DNA of 64,000 bases. Source: JAQIBY01 sp963676165. GTDB lineage: Bacteria > Bacteroidota > Bacteroidia > Bacteroidales > ML635J-15. A model generated the notes under the pieces. That model was not told the DNA's origin. It did not search any database and saw only the letters and a list, made by a program, of their open reading frames with translations. The stretch covers positions 2,728,001-2,792,000 of the forward strand of contig OY781043.1 in assembly GCA_963676165.1 (NCBI GenBank), read 5' to 3'. This document shows, piece after piece, positions 17,333 to 24,967 of this stretch (positions are counted from its first letter, which is position 1; each line of letters starts with the position of its first letter). The translations under genes and the position numbers were made by a program.

Positions 17333-18400
17333 TCATTGAACTCGGGAAAGAACCAAGCGAAACCCGCTACTGTAGTCACGATCATCGGGATTGATGTAGT
17401 CGCGATAAGAAACACGGCAGCTACCGGCAAAGCTGTCCCAGCCACCGCCCCTCAAAACACGGCCAGTCCCTGTCTCCGGTCCCTGTGGATTTTGCCGGGG
17501 GCTATTGCTGTAATAGCTATTACTATACCAATCACCACACCACTCCCAAACATTTCCACTCATATCGTATAGCCCCAGTTCATTGGGTTTTCTTTTCCCA
17601 ACAGACCTTGGTCTTGAACCATTGTTTTCAGTATACTCTGCTACCTCATCAATCGTATTGCTCCCTGAGTAGATTGTTGAGCTTTCCAAAACACCTCCAC
17701 GTGCGGCAAACTCCCATTCTGCCTCAGTTGGCAAACGGTAATTTCTGCCTGTCATCCGGTTTAACTTCTTTATAAACTCCTGCACATCGTTCCAACTTAC
17801 ATTTTCAACCGGACAATTTTCCCAACCACTAAAATAAGAGGGGTTATTACCCATTACCGCCTTCCACTGTGCCTGGGTTACCTCGTATTTGCCAATATAA
17901 TACCCGTCAAGTTCAACCTCATGTGCAGGTTTCTCATCTTCACCACAATTGCTTTGCTCACCGGTACACCCCATGGTAAATGTACCTCCCTGTACATACA
18001 CCATTTTTAGTTCTAAACCAATTTCTGTATATTCAGAAAAAGAAGCAAGTTCCACTTTACAGGTTAAATTTTCGGTAAACAACCATGGCAGGTATGCCAG
18101 TGGGTTCCATACAATAAGCAGGGCATTGCCGTCCTCAACAACATTGGCTCCAATGGCTCCTCTAATGTTTTTATTAACCGGTCCCTGCCAGGTAGTGCCA
18201 TTATCTAAACTGTAGTAAAAGTTTACAACACAGTCTTTATCTGAGCTTCCAAGGCCTACCAAATCGTAAGTTACATGTATTTCGTTGCCTTTACAGGTAA
18301 AATCAACATTGCGTACACTTTGTGCATGACTAGTGATACTAGATAATATTAGAAGAAAAACAAACAAACAAAAGCTTCTATTTACGAATAAGTTTTTCAT
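17333..18400 (-). CDS. Exported FGE/C-type-lectin-fold protein, DGR target
   Basis: From the preferred start (second Met, MKNLFVNRSF) it is 355 aa. The longer frame starts at 18424, and residue numbers below count from there. A signal peptide ends near SHAQ (34-35), an N-terminal beta-rich domain follows (about 36-130), and an FGE-sulfatase (SUMF1-type) domain covers about 139-361 (YVQGGTFTMGC, YEVTQAQW, LPTEAEWEFAARGG, GLYDMSGNVWEWC, RVLRGG). The last 44 residues (319-362) are the variable region. Compared with the template, 15 residues there are substituted, most replacing Asn with Asp, Ser, Tyr, Phe, Ile or Gly. The paired active-site cysteines of true formylglycine-generating enzymes are not conserved, so a ligand-binding role is more likely than catalysis. 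It is the last gene of a caspase/FGE/FGE operon. The ligand is unknown. Confidence 0.88.
   Translation of the reverse strand: MKNLFVNRSFCLFVFLLILSSITSHAQSVRNVDFTCKGNEIHVTYDLVGLGSSDKDCVVNFYYSLDNGTTWQGPVNKNIRGAIGANVVEDGNALLIVWNPLAYLPWLFTENLTCKVELASFSEYTEIGLELKMVYVQGGTFTMGCTGEQSNCGEDEKPAHEVELDGYYIGKYEVTQAQWKAVMGNNPSYFSGWENCPVENVSWNDVQEFIKKLNRMTGRNYRLPTEAEWEFAARGGVLESSTIYSGSNTIDEVAEYTENNGSRPRSVGKRKPNELGLYDMSGNVWEWCGDWYSNSYYSNSPRQNPQGPETGTGRVLRGGGWDSFAGSCRVSYRDYINPDDRDYSSGFRLVLSRVQ
17341..17470 (-). repeat. DGR variable region (VR) in the target gene
   Basis: This 130-bp segment is collinear with the template at 16998-17127. All 18 differences sit at template adenines. They change 16 codons, 15 of them non-synonymously (residues 321, 328, 330-332, 335, 340, 342-344, 348, 350-353; a silent change at 334). 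The segment ends 5 bases before the stop codon, the normal place for a VR. No A-to-C change is present, and no stop codon has been introduced. Confidence 0.93.
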
Positions 18401-18430
18401 ACAGAAACACTTTAAAATAAACATTTAAAA

Positions 18431-19516
18431 TCATTTTTCCTTTTCTAAGACTAACCGAAACCCTGTAGTCTTATGATATAGAGGGAAATACCTATAATCT
18501 TTTTTCAAATAAAAGTTATAATCTCGATTACAAACTCTACAAGCATTTTCTATGCCCAACCAACTACCACCACGTATCACTCGTTTTTTCCCATTGGGTT
18601 TCCCTCTTGGATTTAAAACCGGACTATTTTTATAATATTCATTAAAATACCAATCACTACACCATTCCCGAACGTTCCCACTCATATCATAGATACCAAG
18701 TTCATTAGGCTTCTTCAATCCAACATGCGATGTTGCATTATTAAACTCTGCTACCTTTTCAACATTATCACTTCCCGAATATTTATATCCATGAGATTTA
18801 TTTCCTCCTCTTGCTGCATACTCCCATTCCGCCTCTGTTGGTAAGCGATATTTTTCCCCTGTAACTTTATTGAGCTTTTTTATAAACTTTTCAATATCAC
18901 TCATATATACACTTTCAACAGGACACTCATCACAATTATTAAAAAATGACGGGTTGTCTCCCATAATCTTTTTCCATTGATACTGAGTTATTTCATACTT
19001 TCCAATATAATAATCATCAAGCGTCACCATATGCACTGGAACTTCATCACTCCAACAGGTTAAATTATCTTGCTCATCTTTGATTGCACAATTTTCGGTA
19101 CATCCCATTAAAAATGTACCACCTTCAACAAACATCATTTCCAAATTAATTATCTCTTGCAAATACTTATCAATATCCTGTGACAATTCAACTTTACAAA
19201 TAAGATCGTCTGTGTACAACCACGGTAAATCTTCAAGAGGTTTCCAAACAATCCTCAATCCATTTGAAGGTACAACACCATATCCCAGGTCGCCTGATAT
19301 GTTTTTATTAACTGGTCCTTCCCATATACTTCCCCCATCTAAACTATAGTAAAACTCTAAAATATATTCTTTGTCCGACTTAGCTGAATAAAACAAATCG
19401 TAAGTTACATGTATTTCGTTGCCTTTACAGGTAAAATCAACGTTGCGTACACTTTGTGCATTTAAGATATTATTACATGTAAGCAGCACTACAACTGTAT
19501 AAAGGAAATTTCTCAT
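18431..19516 (-). CDS. Exported FGE-fold paralogue of the DGR target, not diversified
   Basis: A signal peptide (MRNFLYTVVVLLTCNNILNAQ from the preferred second Met; the frame can start at 19525) precedes a N-terminal domain shared with the DGR target and a SUMF1/FGE-type domain (FVEGGTFLMGC, YEITQYQW, LPTEAEWEYAARGG, DMSGNVREWC, RVIRGGSW...GFRLVL). A stretch of about 67 bp over the mature N terminus matches the target gene with a single difference (18261-18327 versus 19395-19461), a sign of recent duplication or gene conversion. Its C terminus contains an insertion and non-adenine changes relative to the template, so it is not a current VR of this TR. It lies 4-13 bp after the caspase gene and about 6 bp before the target frame, in one operon. 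It may be a constant partner or binding subunit; its function is unknown. Confidence 0.85.
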   Translation of the reverse strand: MRNFLYTVVVLLTCNNILNAQSVRNVDFTCKGNEIHVTYDLFYSAKSDKEYILEFYYSLDGGSIWEGPVNKNISGDLGYGVVPSNGLRIVWKPLEDLPWLYTDDLICKVELSQDIDKYLQEIINLEMMFVEGGTFLMGCTENCAIKDEQDNLTCWSDEVPVHMVTLDDYYIGKYEITQYQWKKIMGDNPSFFNNCDECPVESVYMSDIEKFIKKLNKVTGEKYRLPTEAEWEYAARGGNKSHGYKYSGSDNVEKVAEFNNATSHVGLKKPNELGIYDMSGNVREWCSDWYFNEYYKNSPVLNPRGKPNGKKRVIRGGSWLGIENACRVCNRDYNFYLKKDYRYFPLYHKTTGFRLVLEKEK

Positions 19517-19529
19517 AATAACCATTTTT

Positions 19530-20993
19530 TCATTTCAATCTCATATTTTGCCAGTTGTCACCAATACCCGGTGAATAATTAACATCCGGAGTTTGTTCTT
19601 TATCAATATCAAGTGCAGTACGGCTAACTTTGGTTTTCAAATATTCCGATAAATCTTTAAAATTTACATTGCCAGAACTTTCCTGCATTTTTAACAACAG
19701 GTAATAAGTAAATAAGCCATGTCCTCGTTCGGTGTAAGGATGAGCGGTTTGCTTGCCTGTTGCAGCTGAAAACACAACAAGGTTTCCCTGCAAAACTTCA
19801 GTGTTTGGTTCAATAGCAAGCCCTCTGCCGGAAGCCAGCATTTCCTTATCCCCATTTCGTGCTGATCCACTAAAACATGCATCAAGAAAAACGGTCACTT
19901 GCTCAGTAGGAAACGCCGTAAGTTCACTATACATTTTTTCCAAACTGTAAGCAGTGCTCATGTTTCCACTGTTACCATCTACAGGTAACAAATATGCTTC
20001 TTTACTGTTGTTGTCCGGCATACCGTGTCCTGCATAATAAACAATCAGCTTTGCTTCCCCGTTGTAGGTTTCAGCAACAGTCTTTAATTTCCCGATTTCT
20101 CCGAGTATGTTTCCAAGAGTTGCATTTTCTACCATTGCTATTCTTTTGCTTGGGATACCAAGTGTTTTATTCAAATACTTTGAAAAAATACGTGCATCAT
20201 TCTTTGCATAAGGAACATCAATTTCATTTTCATAATTTTCATTACCGATAACTAATGCAAAAGTATTGTCAAGTGTTGAATTGGTTTCAGGAATATTGAT
20301 ATCAACCGGATCACTTCCAACAGTTACAGTCTCTGTTGAAATTTTTGCGCCCTGATTCTCAGTAACCAAACCGGTTGTCCCATCAACCTCAATAGGATCA
20401 AAATTATAAGTAATGTTCGCTGTGACATATACAACTCCTTCTTTACTGTCATATGTGTATGATTTGTTGGTTTCAGGGTCGGTTACTCTAACTTTCGCCA
20501 GATGCATTTTGTTATCTTTTGCATAAAAATCAAATCCGGAGTATTTGCAAGAGTAGAAATTAGATTTGAAACTTTTTGCCTCATTGATTGGAACACTAAC
20601 AACAAAATCTCCCAGTGTCCTGCTTTCCACAAGAAAAGTTTCATTATCAGCATCATACTCTCCCAACACATAATCGTTCACATCCAATTGAACAATATAT
20701 GCATCTTTAAAAATCTGAAAAGCTTCATTTTTCAACTGCTCAGCTTTCTGTAATCGGGTTTCAGTTGTTACTCGCAATTTGTAATCGCTTGTTTTTTCAA
20801 ATTCATCTTTCATCTGCCATGCTGCAACACCATTTTCCACATACATTTTAATAAATGCATCAATATTTTCGGTACTACCAATGAGATGAACAGGTTTAGC
20901 AGGGCTTACCGCTTCCGAAATAACTTCTGTTTTTTGTGCAAACACACAAACTGAGAAAAACAACAATATTGCAATGATTCCATGCTTTTTCAT
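19530..20993 (-). CDS. Exported caspase-like peptidase (family C14)
   Basis: 487 aa with a signal peptide (MKKHGIIAILLFFSVCVFAQ). Residues about 40-240 form an N-terminal region without a domain I can name. The caspase fold runs from about 243 to 487. The catalytic dyad is intact: His323 in YYAGHG and Cys373 in LDACFSG, with FALVIGNENY at the first strand and SAATGKQTAHPY after the Cys. Family knowledge predicts a cysteine endopeptidase, often specific for Asp, Arg or Lys; specificity cannot be read here. It is the first gene of the minus-strand operon leading to two FGE-fold proteins and the DGR template. It is divergent from a DUF4384-type gene, a domain frequently found with or fused to bacterial caspases. 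Export suggests periplasmic or surface action. Confidence 0.9.
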   Translation of the reverse strand: MKKHGIIAILLFFSVCVFAQKTEVISEAVSPAKPVHLIGSTENIDAFIKMYVENGVAAWQMKDEFEKTSDYKLRVTTETRLQKAEQLKNEAFQIFKDAYIVQLDVNDYVLGEYDADNETFLVESRTLGDFVVSVPINEAKSFKSNFYSCKYSGFDFYAKDNKMHLAKVRVTDPETNKSYTYDSKEGVVYVTANITYNFDPIEVDGTTGLVTENQGAKISTETVTVGSDPVDINIPETNSTLDNTFALVIGNENYENEIDVPYAKNDARIFSKYLNKTLGIPSKRIAMVENATLGNILGEIGKLKTVAETYNGEAKLIVYYAGHGMPDNNSKEAYLLPVDGNSGNMSTAYSLEKMYSELTAFPTEQVTVFLDACFSGSARNGDKEMLASGRGLAIEPNTEVLQGNLVVFSAATGKQTAHPYTERGHGLFTYYLLLKMQESSGNVNFKDLSEYLKTKVSRTALDIDKEQTPDVNYSPGIGDNWQNMRLK

Positions 20994-21019
20994 AATACAA
21001 GTGTTAGAATTTGGATATT

Positions 21020-21050
21020 CAAATCTACAAATACCATTTGTACTAACAAA
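21020..21050 (-). promoter_or_regulatory. Bacteroidota-type promoter for the caspase/FGE/DGR operon
   Basis: On the minus strand TTTG (21050-21047) is followed after exactly 19 bases by TAGATTTG (21027-21020), a full match to the Bacteroidota -33/-7 pattern TTTG-N19-TAnnTTTG. It lies 27 bases before the caspase ATG. Confidence 0.65.
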
Positions 21051-21068
21051 ATATTTTGCATACTTTCG
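21037..21068 (+). promoter_or_regulatory. Bacteroidota-type promoter for the divergent DUF4384-type gene
   Basis: TTTG at 21037-21040, a 20-base spacer, then TACTTTCG at 21061-21068 (one mismatch to TAnnTTTG), 25 bases before the ATG at 21094. The element interleaves with the caspase-operon promoter, so the two would compete for polymerase. Confidence 0.45.
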
Positions 21069-21093
21069 GTATTTAATTCAAAAGACCATCTTC

Positions 21094-21879
21094 ATGATTA
21101 CTAGAAAACGATTTATTACGATGCTTATGCTTTTAATTTTGTGCTTGTCTTCAATTGCACAAAAACGTAAAGAAATCGAAATAAAGGGAGCAAAAGGCAC
21201 AGCATACAGCGACTGCATAAGTCAATCTGAAACTATTGCCATACAACAAGCAAAAAGGGAAGCTCTGAACCGGGCAGGAATAGCTGAAAACATTCAGGTA
21301 CAAAATGCATTTGAAAAGGTGGAAATAGACGGAGATTATTCAGAATTATTCAGTAGCAATATTTTCTCTCAAACAAACGGCACAGTAAGCAATATTAAAA
21401 TCGTTGAAAAAACTCAACGCATTACCAATGGAATGGTGGTAACAAATGTAATTATAAATTGTACCGTTTTGAAATACGAAACAAAAGCTGATCCAATGTT
21501 TCAAATCAACATCAACAACATCCAATCGTTTTACACTTCCGGTAGTAAATTAACTTTCAATGTAACACCAACAAAGGATTGTTACATGAAAGCATGGTTA
21601 TTTACGGGAACAGAAGCTTTTCCTCTTTTCCCAAACACACTTGAAGAAAGTTATTTATTACAAGCAAATAACACCAGCAATTTCCCAAGCTATAAAGCCA
21701 ATTACACATTAAATCTCAATGGAGACGAACAACAAATTCATAGATTAATCATTGTCTTCATGAAAAAAGATTATCCATACACAGGCAATGTAAATTATAA
21801 AGAAATTTCTGAATGGATTTTCGGTTTGCCTCTGGATCAAAGAGTTGTAAAATACAGCAGTTTTACGGTAACAAAATAA
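21094..21879 (+). CDS. Exported DUF4384-type protein divergent from the caspase
   Basis: 261 aa from MITRKRF; a longer frame from 20974 would overlap the caspase start and lacks a signal peptide at its own N terminus. After a signal peptide (ending SSIAQ) comes an LPP20/FlgT-N-like part (AIQQAKREALNRAGI...NGMVVTNVIINC) and a C-terminal domain with the DUF4384 pattern (GSKLTFNVTPTKDCYMKAWLF...FPLFPN). In this family DUF4384 is often fused to or next to caspase-like peptidases, which fits the shared divergent promoter region. No catalytic residues are evident. It probably works with the caspase as a regulator or scaffold, an inference from context. Confidence 0.7.
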   Translation: MITRKRFITMLMLLILCLSSIAQKRKEIEIKGAKGTAYSDCISQSETIAIQQAKREALNRAGIAENIQVQNAFEKVEIDGDYSELFSSNIFSQTNGTVSNIKIVEKTQRITNGMVVTNVIINCTVLKYETKADPMFQININNIQSFYTSGSKLTFNVTPTKDCYMKAWLFTGTEAFPLFPNTLEESYLLQANNTSNFPSYKANYTLNLNGDEQQIHRLIIVFMKKDYPYTGNVNYKEISEWIFGLPLDQRVVKYSSFTVTK

Positions 21880-21885
21880 CACATT

Positions 21886-22008
21886 TTATTTCTCGATTGA
21901 ATTATCAAGTTCTTTTAAAATTGAAACTAATTCAGTACTTTTACCTTCTACCCTGGGATTCTTATTCATCACAAAAGACTTAGGAAATCCTTTGTAAGAT
22001 ACTGATTG
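21886..22008 (-). pseudogene. Possible 3' fragment of a lost gene
   Basis: A 40-codon minus-strand frame bounded by stops reads QSVSYKGFPKSFVMNKNP followed by RVEGKSTELVSILKELDNS. It has protein-like composition and a plausible C terminus, but no upstream body of a gene. I cannot name the family. It lies between two plus-strand genes in the accessory block, as expected for debris of an earlier insertion or deletion. Confidence 0.22.
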
Positions 22009-22096
22009 TCAAGGTGACTTACAAATATCCCGGGAATCATCTTACTGTTTTTCAGCAAATTAAACTTTGGATATGCACTAAAAAAAACAATAATTT

Positions 22097-23158
22097 ATGT
22101 ATCAATCTGTGAAATTATTACTATCGATATTAGTTTTTCTTTCTGTTTCGCAAAATTTATACAGCCAAAACATGAGGACAATATCTTTTTACGATATTGT
22201 CTATGAAAAACCTATTTATGGAGTTATGGTCTTTGAGAATAGTCAATTCCTTTCTGTTTCAAATCAGGAAGGAAAATGCTCCATTAACAAGGATGTGAAA
22301 GAAATCTATTGTAAATATCCAGGATATAACGATACATTAATAAGCATTACAGGCAATGAAAATTGTGACATATTCCTAGAAGCGAATTACAATCTGATCA
22401 AAGAAGTAGAGGTTGATGCAAAGTACGATGCAAAAAAACACTTAATTAGACTTTTAAAAGAATCGCAACAAACAGCTTACAAAATTGATACTGTTTTGTA
22501 TTATTCGTTTGTAGAAGTGAACACCTTGACAGATACAAACCAGGTTGAAATCTTATCCGGAATATTAAGAGTTGAGAATAAAGGCTATTCAAAAAAAACA
22601 AATCTCACATTTCTATCCGGCATTAACAATTACTATAATTCTATTAATGAAGAACTATATCCCCAGCTAAGAACAAGTAAAATATTTCCGACATTATTTT
22701 TTAATATTCTGTACCCTGCAAGAATTAAAAAGTTAAAAAATAAATATGAGATTGAAAATCCAATTCAAATAGGCAAAGATTCTTTGTGTTTCCCTGTCTA
22801 TTCAAAAAACAAGGACGTTTCCACAGACTTTAATGTTATCAATTTTGTAAACAAAAAAATCTCTTCCAGAGAATTTGCTGTCCAAATACAAAATAATGAC
22901 AGATTAAACAAGAGTTATTCAAGAACTGACTATTTAATATCCCCTATATCAATACCAAAATACATTAACTCAAGTAGAAGTTTTTTACTTGACAATGGTG
23001 AGACCGTTACAAATTCAATTGAACTCAACTTGATTGAAGACCCTGGTATTAAAGAAGAATTATCCGTTTTTATTTTCAACTCTTCTTGTCAGAAACTAGT
23101 TGAAATAGCGAAAATAAAATTCCCTGACATAGTAATACCTTCAAAAAAGGCGTTATAG
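22097..23158 (+). CDS. Exported hypothetical protein with CarboxypepD_reg-like N terminus
   Basis: 353 aa. A signal peptide (ending NLYSQN) is followed by about 80 residues resembling the carboxypeptidase-D regulatory-like beta-sandwich (ISFYDIVYEKPIYGVMVF...VSNQEGKCSI...YPGYNDTLI). The remaining about 240 residues are beta- and Asn/Lys-rich with no motif I recognise. Such N-terminal domains in Bacteroidota commonly occur in outer-membrane or periplasmic proteins of the DUF5686 type, but the conserved barrel of that family is not evident. It stands alone with no visible operon partner. Confidence 0.65.
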   Translation: MYQSVKLLLSILVFLSVSQNLYSQNMRTISFYDIVYEKPIYGVMVFENSQFLSVSNQEGKCSINKDVKEIYCKYPGYNDTLISITGNENCDIFLEANYNLIKEVEVDAKYDAKKHLIRLLKESQQTAYKIDTVLYYSFVEVNTLTDTNQVEILSGILRVENKGYSKKTNLTFLSGINNYYNSINEELYPQLRTSKIFPTLFFNILYPARIKKLKNKYEIENPIQIGKDSLCFPVYSKNKDVSTDFNVINFVNKKISSREFAVQIQNNDRLNKSYSRTDYLISPISIPKYINSSRSFLLDNGETVTNSIELNLIEDPGIKEELSVFIFNSSCQKLVEIAKIKFPDIVIPSKKAL

Positions 23159-23249
23159 TTAAGTATCAGAATCTATTTTACATTTGTGTTATAACGGATC
23201 AAGCAAAAAACATTATAAGTAAATGTATAAAAACTGATTCAAGCAAATA

Positions 23250-23285
23250 AAAAAAGCCAACTTCTTAAAAAAGAGTCGGCTTTTA
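23250..23285. terminator. Hairpin between the hypothetical gene and the tRNA pair
   Basis: AAAAGCC at 23253 and GGCTTTT at 23278 enclose further partial pairing (ACTTCTT / AAGAGT). The stem is flanked by A and T tracts and so can serve the minus-strand tRNA transcript as well as the plus-strand gene. Confidence 0.6.
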
Positions 23286-23289
23286 TGTG

Positions 23290-23373
23290 TGCCCAGAACA
23301 GGAATCGAACCTGCACCCACTAGTGTGGACATGGCCCTCAACCATGCGCGTCTACCAATTCCGCCATCTGGGC
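23290..23373 (-). tRNA. tRNA-Leu (GAG)
   Basis: 84 nt. Acceptor GCCCAGA/TCTGGGC with discriminator A, D-arm with GGCGGAATTGGTAGACGC, anticodon stem CATGG/CCATG around TTGAGGG (anticodon GAG), a long class II variable arm and T-arm GGTTCGATTCC. CCA is not encoded. Confidence 0.93.
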
Positions 23374-23412
23374 GGGCAATTTATTTCAATTTTGTTTAGA
23401 ACTTTCTCTTCG

Positions 23413-23496
23413 TGCCCAGAACAGGAATCGAACCTGCACGACCTTGCGGCCACTGGTCCCTGAAACCAGCGCGTCTACCAATTCCGCCATCTGGGC
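23413..23496 (-). tRNA. tRNA-Leu (CAG)
   Basis: 84 nt with the same acceptor, D-arm and T-arm as its neighbour. Anticodon stem CTGGT/ACCAG surrounds TTCAGGG (anticodon CAG), and the variable arm differs. It lies 39 bases upstream of the GAG gene in the direction of transcription, so the two are likely co-transcribed. Confidence 0.93.
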
Positions 23497-23707
23497 AACA
23501 CAATTTGAGGATGCAAAGATAGAAAATATTCAAAAGTCACAAAAAATATTTTCGTAATTTTATTTCCACATACAATACCAACACATTATCCACATGAATA
23601 TCTGACACTTACATTTTGAATTCCCTATAAAAGGAAATACTCCATGAACATCCTTATCTGAAAAGTGTAAGCGATAAAATTTATCCAAAATGAAAGCACC
23701 CAAATTA

Positions 23708-23736
23708 TTGTTATTCATAATTTTTTATTATTTTTG
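23708..23736 (+). promoter_or_regulatory. Promoter of the rpsF-rpsR-rplI operon
   Basis: TTG at 23708-23710, an 18-base spacer and TATTTTTG at 23729-23736, which matches the Bacteroidota -7 consensus TAnnTTTG. It lies 35 bases upstream of the rpsF ATG. The rest of 23497-23771 shows nothing else. Confidence 0.6.
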
Positions 23737-23771
23737 CGCCTCAAATTCTAACTATTAATAAAATAAAAGTT

Positions 23772-24128
23772 ATGGTAAATCAGTATGAAACCGTTTTCAT
23801 TGCAACTCCCGTTTTGTCTGAACAACAGATGAAGGAAACGGTACAAAAGTTTAAAGACCTGATTACTCAATTAGGTGGAGAGATTGTCCATGAAGAATCA
23901 TGGGGCCTCAAAAAGCTTGCTTACAACATTCAACACAAATCAACAGGTTTTTACCACCTGTTAGAGTATCGCGTTGAAGGTGAAGCGATTAAAAAACTCG
24001 AAATTGAAATGTTGCGTGACGAACGCATTATCCGTTTCCTAACCATGAAAATGGATAAATTCGCAGTTCAATACAGTGAAAAAAAGCGTAAATTAAGAGA
24101 AGCAAAAAAAGAAAATCAGGAGGCATAA
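23772..24128 (+). CDS. rpsF: 30S ribosomal protein S6
   Basis: 118 aa with the S6 ferredoxin-like pattern: NQYETVFIATPVLSE at the start, then WGLKKLAYNIQHKSTGFYHLLEY and a basic/acidic tail KKRKLREAKKENQEA. It binds S18 on the platform of the 30S subunit. It is first in the conserved rpsF-rpsR-rplI operon, 3 bp before rpsR, and preceded by a recognisable -33/-7 promoter. Confidence 0.97.
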   Translation: MVNQYETVFIATPVLSEQQMKETVQKFKDLITQLGGEIVHEESWGLKKLAYNIQHKSTGFYHLLEYRVEGEAIKKLEIEMLRDERIIRFLTMKMDKFAVQYSEKKRKLREAKKENQEA

Positions 24129-24131
24129 ATT

Positions 24132-24398
24132 ATGGCACAACAATCAGAAATTAGATATCTTACCCCACCGTCAGTTGACGTGAAAAAGAAAAAATATTGC
24201 CGATTCAAAAAGAATCGCATTAAATATATTGATTATAAAGATCCTGTTTTCTTGAAAAAATTCTTGAACGAACAGGGTAAAATTTTACCTAGACGTATTA
24301 CTGGTACTTCTTTGAAATACCAACGTAAAGTGGCTAAAGCAATTAAAAGAGCACGTCATTTGGCACTGCTCCCATATGTAACTGACCTGATGAAATAA
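24132..24398 (+). CDS. rpsR: 30S ribosomal protein S18
   Basis: 88 aa, basic. Contains CRFKKNRIKYIDYKD and the conserved GKILPRRITGTSLKYQRKV followed by AKAIKRARHLALLPYV, which define S18. It partners S6 in the 30S platform. It lies between rpsF and rplI with a GGAGGAGA sequence before the next gene. Confidence 0.97.
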   Translation: MAQQSEIRYLTPPSVDVKKKKYCRFKKNRIKYIDYKDPVFLKKFLNEQGKILPRRITGTSLKYQRKVAKAIKRARHLALLPYVTDLMK

Positions 24399-24410
24399 GG
24401 AGGAGACATT

Positions 24411-24857
24411 ATGAAGATTATATTGAAACAAGATATGAACAATCTGGGGCACAAAGACGATGTTATCGTTGTAAAAGATGGTTATGCCCTCAACTACCTG
24501 ATTCCAAAAGGCATTGCAATTGCAGCTACTAAATCTGCACTGAAAATGCACGAAGAGAATCAACGCCAACGCGCACACAAAATTGAAAAATTACGTAACG
24601 AAGCTCAGGAATTAGCAAATAAAATTTCTAAAACTAAAGTACGTATTGCTGCAAAAGCAAGTAGCGCTGGTAAAATCTTTGGATCTGTAAACAATATTAT
24701 GTTAGCTGAAGCTTTGGAAAGCAAAGGCATCACAGTTGACCGTAAAAACATCAACGTTGGTGACAGTGCAAAAGAAATTGGCACTTACAAAGCAAACGTA
24801 AAATTGTACAAAGACATCACTGCAGAACTCGAATACGAAGTATATGCTGAAGAATAA
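24411..24857 (+). CDS. rplI: 50S ribosomal protein L9
   Basis: 148 aa. The N-terminal 23S-binding domain (MKIILKQDMNNLGHKDDVI, VKDGYALNYLIPKGIA) is joined through a long charged helix to the C-terminal domain (GKIFGSVNNIMLAEAL). This is the normal length and architecture of L9. It is the last gene of the S6-S18-L9 operon. An unusually good Shine-Dalgarno (GGAGGAG) precedes it, which is rare in this phylum. Confidence 0.97.
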   Translation: MKIILKQDMNNLGHKDDVIVVKDGYALNYLIPKGIAIAATKSALKMHEENQRQRAHKIEKLRNEAQELANKISKTKVRIAAKASSAGKIFGSVNNIMLAEALESKGITVDRKNINVGDSAKEIGTYKANVKLYKDITAELEYEVYAEE

Positions 24858-24877
24858 ACTTATAAACTATATGAATA

Positions 24878-24905
24878 AAGCTGCTCTTTAAGGGCAGCTT
24901 TTTTT
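24878..24905 (+). terminator. Terminator of the rpsF operon
   Basis: An AAAGCTGC stem pairs with GCAGCTTT around a 9-base loop, followed by a run of Ts, 20 bases after the rplI stop. Confidence 0.85.
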
Positions 24906-24967
24906 ATGCCAATAATCCCCCTCAGCAACATCTCATCACAGGATTCGTTATAATCTAAAATGCAATT

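Noticed and set aside
17333..18400. True formylglycine-generating enzyme (sulfatase maturation)
   Set aside because: The paired active-site cysteines are absent, there is no sulfatase gene nearby, and the C terminus is hypervariable.
18431..18560. Second variable region in the upstream FGE gene
   Set aside because: Its C terminus carries an insertion and many changes at non-adenine template positions, so it is not a product of this template.
20974..21093. Longer start for the DUF4384-type gene
   Set aside because: It would overlap the caspase start and its promoter, and would bury the signal peptide 40 residues inside.
23290..23496. tRNA-Leu pair as an attachment site of an integrated element
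   Set aside because: No integrase gene and no repeated tRNA 3' end are visible nearby; ribosomal-protein genes follow directly.
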